From: Oerskovia douganii
GTDB lineage: Bacteria > Actinomycetota > Actinomycetes > Actinomycetales > Cellulomonadaceae
Length of the DNA: 50,010 nt
Assembly (NCBI RefSeq): GCF_015142735.1
Contig: NZ_JACSPN010000028.1
Span: forward strand, 1-50,010
Direction: 5' to 3'
Shown here: positions 25,540 through 34,963 of the stretch, one piece after another
Numbering within the stretch: position 1 is the stretch's first letter
Layout of the letters: every line of letters starts with the position of its first letter
The notes under the pieces: model-generated
The model's database searches: none
The model's input: the letters and a program-made list of their open reading frames with translations, nothing else
What the model was told of the DNA's origin: nothing
Program-made: the position numbers and the translations under genes

Positions 25540-25988
25540 CGGCTGGCGAGGAAGGTCAGGAGGAGCTTGCGCTGCAGGGCGAACATCTCCTTCTCCTCCT
25601 CGGGCTCCGCGTGGTCGTAGCCCAGCAGGTGGAGGATGCCGTGCGTCGTGAGCAGGAGCATCTCCTCGGTCGTCGAGTGGCCCGCCGTCACGGCCTGCTG
25701 CGCGGCGACCTCGGGGCAGAGCACGATGTCTCCGAGCTCGCCCGCGGGCGTCACGTCGCCGTCACGCCCGGGACGGAGCTCGTCCATGGGGAAGGACAGC
25801 ACGTCCGTGGGCCCGGGCTCGTCCATCCAGCGCACGTGCAGCTCGGACATGACGTCGGACTCGACGAACCGGATGCCGAGCTCGCTCTGCGGGTGCACGT
25901 GCATGGCGTCCAGGACGTAGCGCGCGAGGGCGGCGAACTCCGCCTCGTCGACCTCGTAGCCGGACTCGTTGTTGATCTCGACGCTCAT
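25536..25988 (-). CDS. ybeY: endoribonuclease YbeY (rRNA maturation factor)
   Basis: 150-residue zinc metalloprotein. The metal-binding motif [11 protein letters not shown] (residues 116-126) and the upstream [11 protein letters not shown] are diagnostic. It matures 16S rRNA and takes part in ribosome quality control. The start overlaps the phoH stop as TGATG, and its stop overlaps the next start. Confidence 0.96.
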   Translation of the reverse strand: MSVEINNESGYEVDEAEFAALARYVLDAMHVHPQSELGIRFVESDVMSELHVRWMDEPGPTDVLSFPMDELRPGRDGDVTPAGELGDIVLCPEVAAQQAVTAGHSTTEEMLLLTTHGILHLLGYDHAEPEEEKEMFALQRKLLLTFLASR

Positions 25989-27196
25989 CAGCGTGCCCCT
26001 TGCTCTCGTTGGTCTCGTTGGTCTCGTGGTCGATCGCGTCGGGGCGCCCCGCCCCTGCCCGCGCCGTGCGCGTGCCCGCCGCCGTCCCGGGCCGGGCGGG
26101 CGGTGCTCACGTCCCAGCGCGCGTACGCGTCGATGATGTCGCTCACGAGGCGGTGCCGGACGACGTCGGTCGAGGTCAGGCGGCAGAACTCGACGTCGTC
26201 GACCCCGGTCAGGACGTCCTCGATGACCCGCAGCCCGGACGGTGTGCCACCGGGGAGGTCGACCTGCGTGACGTCGCCCGTGATGACCATCTTGGAGCCG
26301 AACCCGAGGCGGGTGAGGAACATCTTCATCTGCTCGGTCGAGGTGTTCTGCGCCTCGTCGAGGATGATGAAGGCGTCGTTGAGGGTGCGACCGCGCATGT
26401 ATGCCAGCGGCGCGACCTCGATCGTCCCGGACTCGATGAGCTTGGGGATCGACTCGGGGTCGATCATGTCGTGCAGCGCGTCGTAGAGCGGGCGCAGGTA
26501 CGGGTCGATCTTCTCCGAGAGCGAGCCGGGCAGGAACCCGAGCCGCTCCCCCGCCTCGACGGCGGGGCGGGTCAGCACGATGCGGCTGACCTGCTTGGCC
26601 TGGAGAGCCTGCACGGCCTTGGCCATGGCGAGGTACGTCTTGCCGGTGCCCGCCGGTCCGATCCCGAACGTCACGGTGCTCGCGTCGATCGCGTCGACGT
26701 AACGCTTCTGCCCCACGGTCTTGGGCCGGATGGTCCGGCCCCGGCTCGAGAGGATGTTGAACGTGAGGACCTCGGCCGGCCGGGTCGCGGTCGCCGCGGT
26801 CAGCATCGCGACCGAGCGGGTCACGACGTCGGGCGTCAGGCGCGTCCCGGACTCGACGACCTCGACGAGCTCGTCGAGGAGCCGCGAGGCGAGCGCGACG
26901 TCGCCCGCGGGGCCGGTCACCGCGAGCTCGTTGCCACGGGCGTGCACGTCGATCGTGGGGAAACCGGCCTCGATCGCACGCAGCACGACGTCGCCGCTGC
27001 CGAGCAGGTCCACCATGGGCACGTGGGCCGGGACGACGATGCGGTGCTCGACCCGTGCTCCCGGGTGGTGGGCCGGCGGTTCCAGGCCACCGGTCCCGTC
27101 GGCCCGTCCGGTGCGGGCGCGCTCCTGGTCGCGGGAGGGGCCTCCGGAGCCGGGCGTCGCTGGGCCGTTCGGTGGGGGCGGTGTCGAGGATGGCAT
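25988..27196 (-). CDS. PhoH-like ATPase
   Basis: 402 residues. A Pro-rich N-terminus and a KH-like N-terminal domain precede the PhoH ATPase core with Walker A GPAGTGKT (180-187), [17 protein letters not shown], Walker [11 protein letters not shown] and the [10 protein letters not shown] motif. PhoH proteins are probable RNA helicase/ATPase partners of YbeY. The C-terminus is a basic, Arg/Asp-rich tail. ATG 27196 is the first available start, but the only good SD (AAGGAG, 27223-27218) is 21 nt away with no start codon of this frame between. Confidence 0.93.
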   Translation of the reverse strand: MPSSTPPPPNGPATPGSGGPSRDQERARTGRADGTGGLEPPAHHPGARVEHRIVVPAHVPMVDLLGSGDVVLRAIEAGFPTIDVHARGNELAVTGPAGDVALASRLLDELVEVVESGTRLTPDVVTRSVAMLTAATATRPAEVLTFNILSSRGRTIRPKTVGQKRYVDAIDASTVTFGIGPAGTGKTYLAMAKAVQALQAKQVSRIVLTRPAVEAGERLGFLPGSLSEKIDPYLRPLYDALHDMIDPESIPKLIESGTIEVAPLAYMRGRTLNDAFIILDEAQNTSTEQMKMFLTRLGFGSKMVITGDVTQVDLPGGTPSGLRVIEDVLTGVDDVEFCRLTSTDVVRHRLVSDIIDAYARWDVSTARPARDGGGHAHGAGRGGAPRRDRPRDQRDQREQGAR

Positions 27197-27253
27197 GAGC
27201 CGGCTTGCGCCGAGGCACTCCTTCGGAAGGTCTGTGTGGTTCGTGGTGCGTCC

Positions 27254-27282
27254 ATGATATCGAGCGCGCACCGCCGGGTCAG
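27254..27282 (-). promoter_or_regulatory. candidate phoH operon promoter
   Basis: On the minus strand CTGACC (27282-27277) and TATCAT (27259-27254) are exactly 17 bp apart. Transcription would begin near 27247, some 50 nt before phoH. The leader contains CCTTCCGAAGGAG, in which the SD-like AAGG faces a complementary CCTT. Confidence 0.5.
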
Positions 27283-27339
27283 GGCGAATACCCGCCCCAC
27301 CCGGCGGCTCGACGGACGGGGCGGGCGGACGGCCCACGG

Positions 27340-27708
27340 TCAGGCAGGGGTCCAGCCCAGCTCCTTGCCGCCGATGACGTGCCCGTGGACGTGGAAGACG
27401 CTCTGCCCGGCGCGCGGCCCGGAGTTGAAGATCAGCCGGAACTGCCCGTCGGCCTGCTCGCTCGCGATCTCGTCGGCCAGCGCCACGACCCCCGCGAGGA
27501 GGTCGGGGTCGGCGGCGGCGAGCTGCGCGATGTCCCCGTGGTGCGCGCGCGGGACGACGAGCACGTGGAGCGGCGCCTGCGGGTTGATGTCCTTGAACGC
27601 CACGGCCTGGTCCGTGGACGCGACGATCGTCGCCGGGCTGTCCCCGGCGACGATCTTGCAGAACAGGCAGTCCGGGTCGGTCGGGTGAGGGGTGTCGTTG
27701 CTGGTCAT
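27340..27708 (-). CDS. HIT-family (histidine triad) nucleotide-binding protein
   Basis: 122 residues, a typical Hint-type purine nucleoside phosphoramidase. The triad is HVHGHVI with His106, His108 and His110; Cys14 and Cys17 in CLFCKI are zinc ligands in this subgroup. The nucleotide-binding NPQAPLHVLVVPRAHH is intact. It lies between rsmE and phoH on the same strand, as in many actinobacteria. Confidence 0.94.
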   Translation of the reverse strand: MTSNDTPHPTDPDCLFCKIVAGDSPATIVASTDQAVAFKDINPQAPLHVLVVPRAHHGDIAQLAAADPDLLAGVVALADEIASEQADGQFRLIFNSGPRAGQSVFHVHGHVIGGKELGWTPA

Positions 27709-27727
27709 GACGGCAGGCTACCCCCGC

Positions 27728-27747
27728 CCCCGGGCCGCGGCCCGGGG
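27728..27747. repeat. 20-bp perfect palindrome between rsmE and the HIT gene
   Basis: CCCCGGGCCGCGGCCCGGGG is fully self-complementary. It lies in the 68-bp gap after the rsmE stop. With no T tract it may be a processing or partial termination hairpin within the operon. Confidence 0.6.
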
Positions 27748-27776
27748 TGCGGGCGGGCCGGCCGGGTCAGCGGACG

Positions 27777-28610
27777 TCACCGTCCCTCGTCCGCCCCGTC
27801 CCACCGGCCGAGCCGCTGGACGAGCATCGCGATCGCGACGGGCCCTGCGGTCGAGGTCCGCAGCACGTGCGGCCCGAGGCGGGCGGTGCGCGCCCCGGCC
27901 TCGGTGAGCGCCTCGACCTCCCGCTCGGAGATCCCGCCCTCGGGCCCGACGACGACGAGCACCTCGGGCGCATGGCTCGACGCCGCGGCGGGGTCGCCGG
28001 GCGAGGGCAGGGGCACCTCGGCGAGGGGGACGAGCGCCTCCTCGTGCAGCACGATCACGGCACCGCCCGCCTCGACGACCTGACGGGTGCGGTCGACGAG
28101 CCCCCGGGTGTCGATCGCGAGATCGACGCGTGGCAGCCGTGCGCGACGCGCCTGCTTGGTCGCGGCGCGGACCGTCGCGAGCCAGCGGGCGCGCGACTTC
28201 GCCGCACGGTCGCCGCGCCACACGACGATCGACCGCTCGGCCTGCCACGGGACGACGGCGTCGGCGCCGACCTCGGTCGCCGCCTCGATCGCCATCTCGT
28301 CCCGGTCGCCCTTGGCGAGCGCCTGGACCAGCGTCACGACGACGTCGGGAGCCGGCTCCTGGACGACCTCGCGGACCCGCAGGCTGACCCCGGGACCTGC
28401 GACGGCCTCGATGGTGCACCGCAGGCGCAGCCCCTCGCCGTCCACGACGTCGATGTCCTCACCGACGGCCCGACGCTGGACGACGCCCGCGTGCCGCCCC
28501 TCGGCGCCGTCGAGCACGTAGAGCGAGCCCACGGGGAAGCCGGAGAGACCGCCCCCGGCCCCGCCCTCCGACGAGCCGCTCGCCTCGGCGAGGAAGACCG
28601 GCGCGCTCAC
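27777..28610 (-). CDS. rsmE: 16S rRNA (uracil(1498)-N(3))-methyltransferase
   Basis: 277-residue SPOUT-class methyltransferase that modifies U1498 of 16S rRNA. The C-terminal knot has VVVGPEGGISEREVE and the SAM-binding LGPHVLRTSTAGPVA. An N-terminal PUA-like domain carries GAEGRHAGVVQRRAVGE. The GTG start directly abuts the dnaJ stop (TGA-GTG), so the genes are co-transcribed. Confidence 0.95.
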   Translation of the reverse strand: MSAPVFLAEASGSSEGGAGGGLSGFPVGSLYVLDGAEGRHAGVVQRRAVGEDIDVVDGEGLRLRCTIEAVAGPGVSLRVREVVQEPAPDVVVTLVQALAKGDRDEMAIEAATEVGADAVVPWQAERSIVVWRGDRAAKSRARWLATVRAATKQARRARLPRVDLAIDTRGLVDRTRQVVEAGGAVIVLHEEALVPLAEVPLPSPGDPAAASSHAPEVLVVVGPEGGISEREVEALTEAGARTARLGPHVLRTSTAGPVAIAMLVQRLGRWDGADEGR

Positions 28611-29723
28611 TCAGCGCCCCGACAGCTTGTCGCGCAGGCGGGAGAAGACTCCCGGGTGCGCGGCCGACAGGCGCGGGTCCGGGCGCTCCTCGCCACGAGC
28701 CTTCGCGAGGGAGCGCAGCAGCTCCTCCTGCTCCTCGTCGAGGCCCGTGGGGACCTGGACCTCGACGTGCACGTTGAGGTCTCCGCGACCGCCGGTGTGC
28801 AGGTGGCCGACACCCAGGTTCTTGAGCGTGACGATCTGACCGGGCTGCGTGCCGGGGCGCAGGTCGATCTCCTGCGGACCGTCGAGGGTCTCGAGCTCGA
28901 GGACCGTCCCGAGGGCCGCAGCGGTCATGGGCACCTGGAGCGTGCAGTGCAGGTCGTCGCCGCGACGCACGAAGATCTCGTGGTTGCGCTCGCGGATCTC
29001 GACGTACAGGTCGCCAGCGGGGCCGCCCGCGGGGCCGACCTCGCCCTGCGAGGTGAGCTTGATCCGGGTGCCCGTGTCCACGCCCGCGGGGACGTTGACC
29101 GTCAGGGTGCGGCGGCTGCGCACGCGCCCCTCGCCCGCGCACTCGGCGCAGGGCTCGGGGATGACCGTGCCGAAGCCCTGGCAGGCGGCGCAGGGGGCCG
29201 TCGTCATGACCTGCCCGAGGAAGGAGCGGGCCACGCGCTGGACCGTGCCGCGACCGTTGCACACGTCACAGGTGCGGGGCGACGTGCCGGGACGGCAGCA
29301 CGAGCCCGAGCAGGTGCCGCAGATCACTGCCGTGTCGACCTGGAGCTCGCGTCGAGCGCCGAACGTGGCCTCGGAGAGGTCGATGTCGAGCCGCACCAGG
29401 GCGTCCTGGCCGCGGCGCGCGCGCGGGATGGGTCCCGACTGCGCCTGGCCACCGCCGAAGAAGGTCTCGAAGATGTCCTGGAAGCCGAAGCCGCCACCCA
29501 TGCCGCCGCCCGCGGCCGACGGGTCGGAGCCCATGTCGTACTGCTGACGCTTGTCCGGGCTGGACAGCACCTCGTAGGCGCGGGACACGTCCTTGAACTT
29601 GTCCTCCGCGGCCTCGCCCGCGACGTCAGGGTGCAGCTCACGGGCCAGCTTGCGGTAGGCCTTCTTGATCTGGTCCTGGCTCGCGTCCCGGGGCACGCCC
29701 AGGATCTCGTAGTAGTCGCTCAC
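28611..29723 (-). CDS. dnaJ: molecular chaperone DnaJ (DnaJ2 type)
   Basis: 370-residue type I J-protein that stimulates DnaK. The J domain (1-65) has HPD at 31-33, followed by a Gly/Phe-rich region, four zinc-binding repeats ([32 protein letters not shown]) and the two substrate-binding barrels. The first repeat lacks the final Gly of CxxCxGxG, a variant I recall from other actinobacterial DnaJ2 proteins. It starts with GTG. It is the second gene after hrcA, so it is probably under CIRCE/HrcA heat-shock control in addition to any promoter of its own. Confidence 0.96.
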   Translation of the reverse strand: MSDYYEILGVPRDASQDQIKKAYRKLARELHPDVAGEAAEDKFKDVSRAYEVLSSPDKRQQYDMGSDPSAAGGGMGGGFGFQDIFETFFGGGQAQSGPIPRARRGQDALVRLDIDLSEATFGARRELQVDTAVICGTCSGSCCRPGTSPRTCDVCNGRGTVQRVARSFLGQVMTTAPCAACQGFGTVIPEPCAECAGEGRVRSRRTLTVNVPAGVDTGTRIKLTSQGEVGPAGGPAGDLYVEIRERNHEIFVRRGDDLHCTLQVPMTAAALGTVLELETLDGPQEIDLRPGTQPGQIVTLKNLGVGHLHTGGRGDLNVHVEVQVPTGLDEEQEELLRSLAKARGEERPDPRLSAAHPGVFSRLRDKLSGR

Positions 29724-29745
29724 AGGTCACTCTCTACTAGCGCAC

Positions 29746-29762
29746 GCCGATCCTGGATCGGC
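29746..29762. promoter_or_regulatory. 17-bp inverted repeat (8-1-8) upstream of dnaJ
   Basis: GCCGATCC and GGATCGGC are separated by one T. It lies 22 nt before the dnaJ GTG in the 115-bp gap after hrcA. It could be an operator or an mRNA hairpin (7-bp stem) affecting dnaJ expression relative to hrcA. Confidence 0.45.
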
Positions 29763-29838
29763 GACTTCCGACAACACCGTGCGGCGGTGACCGGGGTCCG
29801 AGGACCCGGCACAGCGACCGCCGGCGCAAGAACCGTGC

Positions 29839-30855
29839 TCATGAGGTCAGGACGCGCGACAGGTATCGCGCGACCGCGCGGACCGAGGCGATCGTCCCGG
29901 GGTAGTCCATGCGGGTCGGCCCGATCGAGCCGATCAGCGCGACCGAGTCACCCTCGTTACCGTATCCGCTCGTCACGACCGACGTTTCCGCGAGCCCCTC
30001 GAGCTGCGTCTCGTGACCGATCCGCACGCTCACCCCCGACTCCGCGGCCATCTCGGTCAACAACCCGAGGAGCACGACTTGTTCCTCGAGCGCCTCGAGG
30101 ACCGGGCGCAGGGCGTGCTCGAACCGCATCCCGACGCGGGCGAGGTTCGCGGTGCCCGCGAGCACGATGCGCTCCTCCGACTCCTCCGCGAGCGTCTCCT
30201 CGACGAGCTGTGCGAGCGACCGGGCGAGGTCCTGGTGCTCCGGACGGACCGTCTCCGCGATCTCGGCGAAGCCCTTGCCGAGCTCCGCGAGCCGCTTGCC
30301 CGCAGCGACGGCGTTGAGCCGCGAGCGCAACTCGGCCAGCGTGGCGTCGTCCGGCGCGGCCGCGACCTCCAGGGTGCGCTGCTCGACCCGACCCGTGTCC
30401 GTGATGATGACGACGAGCAGGCGACGGTCACCGACCGGCACGAGCTCGAGGTGCCGCAGGCCCGAGCGCCGCAGCGAGGGGTACTGGACCACGGCCACCT
30501 GGCCCGTGAGCTGCGCGAGGAGGCGCCCGGCGCGCGTCACGACGTCGTCGAGGTCGACGGCCTCCGACAGGAAGGTCTCGATCGCCCGACGTTCCGGGGG
30601 CGACAGCGGCTTGACCGTGGAGAGCTTGTCGACGAACAGGCGGTAGCCCTTGTCCGTGGGGATGCGCCCGGCCGAGGTGTGGGGCTGGGCGATGTACCCC
30701 TCCTCCTCGAGGGCAGCCATGTCGTTGCGGATCGTGGCCGGGGACACGCCCAGGCGGTGCCGCTCGGCCAGGACCCGCGAACCCACCGGTTCCCTGGTGA
30801 GGACGTAGTCCTCGACGATCGCGCGCAGCACATCGAGCCGTCGTTCCTCGCTCAT
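29839..30855 (-). CDS. hrcA: heat-inducible transcription repressor HrcA
   Basis: 338 residues. The N-terminal winged helix carries [32 protein letters not shown], then the conserved [19 protein letters not shown]. The C-terminal GAF-like domain includes [10 protein letters not shown] near the end. ATG 30855 has AGGAGG 6 nt upstream. A CIRCE operator sits just before it, so the gene is autoregulated; groES/groEL are the usual further targets elsewhere in the genome. Confidence 0.97.
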   Translation of the reverse strand: MSEERRLDVLRAIVEDYVLTREPVGSRVLAERHRLGVSPATIRNDMAALEEEGYIAQPHTSAGRIPTDKGYRLFVDKLSTVKPLSPPERRAIETFLSEAVDLDDVVTRAGRLLAQLTGQVAVVQYPSLRRSGLRHLELVPVGDRRLLVVIITDTGRVEQRTLEVAAAPDDATLAELRSRLNAVAAGKRLAELGKGFAEIAETVRPEHQDLARSLAQLVEETLAEESEERIVLAGTANLARVGMRFEHALRPVLEALEEQVVLLGLLTEMAAESGVSVRIGHETQLEGLAETSVVTSGYGNEGDSVALIGSIGPTRMDYPGTIASVRAVARYLSRVLTS

Positions 30856-30882
30856 GACCACCTCCTGCCGATCGTCGCGTGT

Positions 30883-30909
30883 CTCGCACTCTCCACCGTC
30901 GAGTGCTAA
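30883..30909. promoter_or_regulatory. CIRCE element (HrcA operator)
   Basis: CTCGCACTC-N9-GAGTGCTAA. The right arm matches the consensus in all nine positions; the left arm differs from TTAGCACTC at two. The 9-bp spacer is exact. Its hrcA-distal edge meets the -10 TAGAAT (30914-30909, minus strand), so a bound repressor would block transcription start, predicted near 30902. Confidence 0.93.
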
Positions 30910-30914
30910 TTCTA
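30909..30914 (-). promoter_or_regulatory. -10 element of hrcA
   Basis: TAGAAT on the minus strand, directly upstream of and touching CIRCE. No good -35 is seen at the expected distance. Confidence 0.55.
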
Positions 30915-31061
30915 CGCGGTCGAGCGAGAGGTTCGGGGCGGCCTCCACAGGCTCCTCACGGGGTCTGCGGAAGCGCCTCGGGCGGCGGCGCGGACGCGAC
31001 CCGACGACCTGACGACCGACGCACGACAGGGAGCGGCGCGTGGCTCGACCGAGTCCGTCGG

Positions 31062-31102
31062 CGCGTGGGGATGCACCGGCAGTCGAACACCGGCCCCACG
31101 CG
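31062..31102 (-). terminator. hairpin directly after the nuclease-like gene
   Basis: CGCGTGGGG (31062-31070) and CCCCACGCG (31094-31102) form a 9-bp stem whose interior can pair further through CACCGGC/GCCGGTG-like segments. It begins one base after the stop codon at 31104 and probably ends that gene's transcription before the hrcA promoter region. Confidence 0.55.
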
Positions 31103-31103
31103 G

Positions 31104-32195
31104 TCAGTCGTAGTAGTGAACGCTCTTGCGGATGTGCTCGGCGAAGTTGTAGATCTCCTCCGGCGTCTCGATCGCGTGGCGCGTCTCGTTCTTCTCCTCG
31201 TCGAACAGCCCGACGTACTTCTGGCCCGTGTTGAAATGGAGGCGAGCCAGGGGCTTGCGGTTGTTGTCGTCCAGGAGAACACCCATGTAGCTCTTCGTGT
31301 CACGATGCACGATCCTGCTCGGCGGCACCTCGCTGCACGCGATGGCCCGAATGATCTGGAATCCCTCCAGCTCCTCAAAGGTCGTCACGATCCCGCGATC
31401 TGCCTCTTCGACGGCCTCGGCGACGCTCTCGCGCGCAGCCGACTCTCCTGTCAACGGTGCTGTGGGCTCGCCATATCCTTGACCGCCGAGCGCGGCCTTG
31501 AGCCGGTCGTTCACCTGGTCGGCGAGGAACTGCTTCATCGCCTTCGCGACCAGGGTGCGGAACTGCTCGCGCACCTTTTGCGTGATCGGGCCTTCGTAGA
31601 CCCGAGCCGTGAGCGCCTTGACCCACTCCGCGTCAGGTTCCCGGAACTGCAGAGCGAGCACGCGCTTGAGCGCTCCGATGTACTTGAGCTCCTCGGCCGC
31701 ACTGACCACCGAGTCGAGGTCGAACGAGTCCTTCGTCAGCTTCTGGATCTCCGGAACGAGCGAGTCGTCGAGGTCGGACAGGTCCAGCTGCAGAAAAGGC
31801 TTGTCGTCCATCCGGTTGGGACGGTCGAGGTCTGTGAAGAAGTGGTACTGCTCACCGTTCGTCAGGACCGCGATGCGTGCGTTCGTGGTGGCGAAGTACC
31901 GGAAGAGCTGCGACGCGTGATTGATGCCGAGCGGAGCGCCGACCGTCTTGGCCTCGATGAGAATCTGCACCTCACCGTCCTTGACGATCGCGTAGTCGAT
32001 CTTCTCGCCCTTCTTGGTCCCGACGTCGGCCGTGAACTCCGGGACGACCTCGTTCGGGTTGAACACGTCGTACCCCAGGACCAGCGAGATGAACGGCATG
32101 ACGAAGGCGTTCTTCGTGGCTTCCTCGGTCTGGATCGAGGCCTTCTGCTGACGCACCTTCGTTGCCAGCGAGGCAAGCCGCTCCGCGATGTCCAT
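31104..32195 (-). CDS. solitary restriction-endonuclease-like protein (HsdR N-terminal type)
   Basis: 363 residues. The N-terminal half resembles the type I restriction R-subunit nuclease domain (HSDR_N-type). An early [21 protein letters not shown] motif is followed by a PD-(D/E)xK-like site with Asp67 in KIDYAI and Glu81-x-Lys83 in ILIEAKT. The C-terminal half has no helicase motifs, so it is not a full HsdR. No methylase or specificity gene is adjacent. ATG 32195 has GGGGGA 5 nt upstream. G+C is visibly lower than in the flanking genes (roughly 60% in places), a sign of horizontal acquisition. A role in nucleic-acid defence is possible but unproven. Confidence 0.72.
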   Translation of the reverse strand: MDIAERLASLATKVRQQKASIQTEEATKNAFVMPFISLVLGYDVFNPNEVVPEFTADVGTKKGEKIDYAIVKDGEVQILIEAKTVGAPLGINHASQLFRYFATTNARIAVLTNGEQYHFFTDLDRPNRMDDKPFLQLDLSDLDDSLVPEIQKLTKDSFDLDSVVSAAEELKYIGALKRVLALQFREPDAEWVKALTARVYEGPITQKVREQFRTLVAKAMKQFLADQVNDRLKAALGGQGYGEPTAPLTGESAARESVAEAVEEADRGIVTTFEELEGFQIIRAIACSEVPPSRIVHRDTKSYMGVLLDDNNRKPLARLHFNTGQKYVGLFDEEKNETRHAIETPEEIYNFAEHIRKSVHYYD

Positions 32196-32432
32196 CGGAA
32201 TCCCCCATCTCGACGTCGTGACTGGTGGCCGCAGCCTAGCGGGGACCGTTTGCACCGCACGTCGTTGCGTCGACAATTCACCCACGCCACTTTCACGAAT
32301 GTTCTCGACCCGCACCCGGACAGTGCGCACGGACGCCCCGCATCTCCCCCATGGATGCAGCGCGGAGGTGACCCGACCGCGCAGGCGCATGCTCCGCCGT
32401 CGGGCCTGTCGTTCGTCCGTCGCGGCAGGCGC

Positions 32433-32452
32433 CGACGCTCCTCAGAGCGTCG
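32433..32452 (-). terminator. small hairpin overlapping the MFS gene stop codon
   Basis: CGACGCTC and GAGCGTCG (32433-32440 with 32445-32452) with a CTCA loop that contains the stop codon. It is short and lacks a T tract, so it is a weak terminator candidate for the MFS gene. Confidence 0.35.
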
Positions 32453-33887
32453 AGGAGACCTCGCCGTGCGACCGCGCCCGCAGGTCCACGAGCGCGACCA
32501 CGAGCGACACGGACACGAGACCGACCGTGATGAGCATCGCGGTGCTCGCCGCGACCGCCCCGGTCGAGCCGCCCGCCTTGAGCGCGTAGTAGGTCGAGAG
32601 CACGACGGCGATCCCCATGGCCGAGCCCACGCGCTGACCGAGCTGGAGCATGCTGCCCGCGACCCCGGCGAGGTCGAGCGGCACGCGCGCGAGGGTCAGC
32701 GTCTGGTTCGGGGAGATGACGGTCCCGCTGCCGATGCCGGTGATCATCATGGTCAGGGCGATGCCCCACCCCGCGGGGGCCCGCGCGTCGCCCGAGGCGC
32801 GGATCGCGAGGATCACGCCGCCCAGGCCCAGGAGCACCACGACCAGGCCCGTGACCACGAGCGGCCTCCCCCACCGTGCGACGCCGCGCCCCGCGAGCCA
32901 GGACGCGACGCCCGACGCGATCGCGAACGGCATGCCGATGAGCCCCGCGTGCAGAGGCGTGAACTGCAGGTCGTTCTGGAGGTACAGGGTCGCGACCAGG
33001 AAGATCCCCGTGAAGCCCGCGAAGTACGTGATGCCGAGCAGGGTGCCGTTGCGGAACGACGTGAGCGACAGGACCCGGGGGTCCAGGACCGAGGCGCCCG
33101 TGGTGCGCTGGTAGCGCCGCTCCCAGAGGATCGTCGCGCCGATCGCGAGGACGCCGAGCGCGAGCCACCACCACCGCGTCGGGTCGTCGCCCTGGCCGGA
33201 CGTCGTGACGAACGGGAGCATGACCGCGACCGTCGCGACCGCGATGAGGACCAGCCCGACGGGGTCGAGGCGGCGCGGCCCCGGCCTGCGCACGCTCGCC
33301 GGCAGGAAGCGGAGCGCGAGCGGCAGCACGACCGCGATGATCGGCACGTTGATCCCGAAGATCCAGCGCCACCCGTTCTCCTCGCCCGCGGCCTGGATGA
33401 TGAGGCCGCCCAGGAGCGGCCCCAGGGCCGTCGAGACGCCGATCGTCGCACCGAACATGCCGAACGCCTTGCCGCGCTCGTACCCCGAGAACATCTGCTG
33501 GATGAGCCCGATGACCTGCGGGTTGAGCAGGCCGGCGCTCAGCCCCTGCAGGAGCCGGGCGATCGCGAGCCACTCGTCCGACGGCGCCAGGCCCGCCGCG
33601 AGGCTCGTGAGCGCGAAGCCGACGAGACCGACGATGAACAGCGTGCGGCGCCCGCCCGCGTCCCCCAGGCGCCCGGCCGGCACGAGCGCGAGCCCGAACG
33701 CCAGGGTGTAGCCCGCGACGATGAGCTGCAGCGCGGTGGGCCCGGCGTCGAGCGCCTTCTCGATCGACGGGAGCGCGACGTTGACGATCGACACGTCGAG
33801 CATGGTGATGAACCCGACCGCGAGGCACAGCCCCAGGACGCGCCACCGCTGGGCGTCCGGTGCGGCCTGTCCGGTCGAAGTGCTCAC
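32442..33887 (-). CDS. MFS transporter, DHA2 (EmrB/QacA) drug-export type
   Basis: 481 residues with about 14 hydrophobic segments. It has the DHA2 pattern: LDVSIVNVALPSIEKAL (motif D1) after helix 1, motif A GRLGDAGGRRTLF, and motif C-like STALGPLLGGLII. These antiporters use proton motive force to export drugs or metabolites; the substrate is unknown. It starts with GTG and diverges from the DUF3097 gene with no regulator next to it. Confidence 0.9.
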   Translation of the reverse strand: MSTSTGQAAPDAQRWRVLGLCLAVGFITMLDVSIVNVALPSIEKALDAGPTALQLIVAGYTLAFGLALVPAGRLGDAGGRRTLFIVGLVGFALTSLAAGLAPSDEWLAIARLLQGLSAGLLNPQVIGLIQQMFSGYERGKAFGMFGATIGVSTALGPLLGGLIIQAAGEENGWRWIFGINVPIIAVVLPLALRFLPASVRRPGPRRLDPVGLVLIAVATVAVMLPFVTTSGQGDDPTRWWWLALGVLAIGATILWERRYQRTTGASVLDPRVLSLTSFRNGTLLGITYFAGFTGIFLVATLYLQNDLQFTPLHAGLIGMPFAIASGVASWLAGRGVARWGRPLVVTGLVVVLLGLGGVILAIRASGDARAPAGWGIALTMMITGIGSGTVISPNQTLTLARVPLDLAGVAGSMLQLGQRVGSAMGIAVVLSTYYALKAGGSTGAVAASTAMLITVGLVSVSLVVALVDLRARSHGEVSSTL

Positions 33888-34032
33888 CGGCCAGTCGTAT
33901 CACGGCGGGTGCGGGGGCACCCGGCGAGGGCGCCGGGAGGCGTCGCGTCGCCCGACCGATCCGCTCCCCACCCGGTGTCTCGCCGCGCGCCCCTCCCGGG
34001 CGCAGGCGCCCCCAGCGCCTAGGGTGACGTCG

Positions 34033-34899
34033 GTGAGCTTCGATCGCTACGGTTCCGACGTCCTGTCCAGCGCGACCCCCGCCCCGGTCCCCCACCGTCG
34101 GCGCCCGGTCTCCCGCCCCCAGCCCGCCGAGCGCGGCCTCGTCGTCGAGGACGTCGAGACCGGCTGGGTCGGTGCCGTGGTCCGCGTCGAGAAGTCCGGC
34201 GGCATGCACGTCGTCGTCCTCGAGGACCGTGCACGGCGCACGCGCACCTTCCCGCTCGGCCCGGGCTTCTGGGTCGACGGCGAGCCCGTCGAGCTGACCG
34301 CCCCGGTGACCTCGACGGCCCCCGTCGCCCCGACGCGCACCGCGTCGGGCTCGCGCGCGGTCGCGAACGTCCGGGCGCGCGTCGCGCGCAGCAGCCGCAT
34401 CTGGGTCGAGGGCAAGCACGACGCCGAGCTCGTGGAGAAGGTCTGGGGCGACGACCTGCGCATCGAGGGGGTCGTGGTCGAGCTCCTCGACGGCGTCGAC
34501 AACCTCGCGGAGGCCCTCAAGGACTTCAGCCCGACGGCGGAGCGCAAGGTGGGCGTGCTCGTCGACCACCTGGTCCCCGGCAGCAAGGAGACGCGCCTCG
34601 TCGCGGAAGCGCTCAAGGGCGTGCGGCCCGGCACGGTCATGGTCCTGGGGCACCCGTACGTCGACGTGTGGCAGGCGGTGCGCCCCGAGCGCATCGGCCT
34701 CGACGCCTGGCCCGTGATCGAGCGCGGCACCGAGTGGAAGCGCGGGATCCTGCGCGAGCTCGGGTGGCCCGCGGCCGAGCAGGCAGACGTCGCCCGCGGC
34801 TGGCAGCGCATCCTCGGGACCGTGCGCACCTACGCCGACCTGGAGCCCTCGCTCCTGGGGCGTGTCGAGGAGCTCATCGACTTCGTGACCGCGGACTGA
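34033..34899 (+). CDS. DUF3097 family protein
   Basis: 288 residues, cytoplasmic, no signal peptide. It contains a region with WVEGKHDAELVEKVWGDDLRIEGVVVELLDGVDNL and VGVLVDHLVPGSKETRL, which resembles a TOPRIM-like fold, and ends in VEELIDFVTAD. GTG 34033 is chosen because AGGG (34021-34024) lies 8 nt upstream; another in-frame GTG at 34024 overlaps this SD. The family is found mainly in actinobacteria, often near hemW and hrcA as here. The function is not established; the TOPRIM resemblance suggests nucleic-acid processing. Confidence 0.88.
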   Translation: MSFDRYGSDVLSSATPAPVPHRRRPVSRPQPAERGLVVEDVETGWVGAVVRVEKSGGMHVVVLEDRARRTRTFPLGPGFWVDGEPVELTAPVTSTAPVAPTRTASGSRAVANVRARVARSSRIWVEGKHDAELVEKVWGDDLRIEGVVVELLDGVDNLAEALKDFSPTAERKVGVLVDHLVPGSKETRLVAEALKGVRPGTVMVLGHPYVDVWQAVRPERIGLDAWPVIERGTEWKRGILRELGWPAAEQADVARGWQRILGTVRTYADLEPSLLGRVEELIDFVTAD

Positions 34900-34905
34900 G
34901 CCCGG

Positions 34906-34952
34906 ACGCCGCGCGGGGCGCACCGGGCGTCCCGGTGCGCCCCTCGCGGCGT
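34906..34952. terminator. long bidirectional terminator hairpin
   Basis: ACGCCGCG plus GGGGCGCACCGGG pair with CCCGGTGCGCCCC plus CGCGGCGT, a 21-bp stem with one C-T mismatch and a 3-nt loop. It lies between the convergent DUF3097 gene and the DUF4870 gene. Confidence 0.85.
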
Positions 34953-34963
34953 GCGACGGGGCC

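Noticed and set aside
28611-29723. First DnaJ zinc motif lacking its last Gly (CGTCSGSC)
   Set aside because: I recall the same variant in the DnaJ2 proteins of other actinobacteria, so it is unlikely to be a defect.
31062-31102. TTCGACT inside a stem-like context, resembling a tRNA T-arm
   Set aside because: The flanking bases do not form a 5-bp T stem, and there is no acceptor, D or anticodon arm. It is better explained as a terminator hairpin.
33721-34032. Extension of the DUF3097 frame upstream into the MFS gene
   Set aside because: It is antisense to the MFS N-terminus, and AGGG is correctly spaced before GTG 34033.
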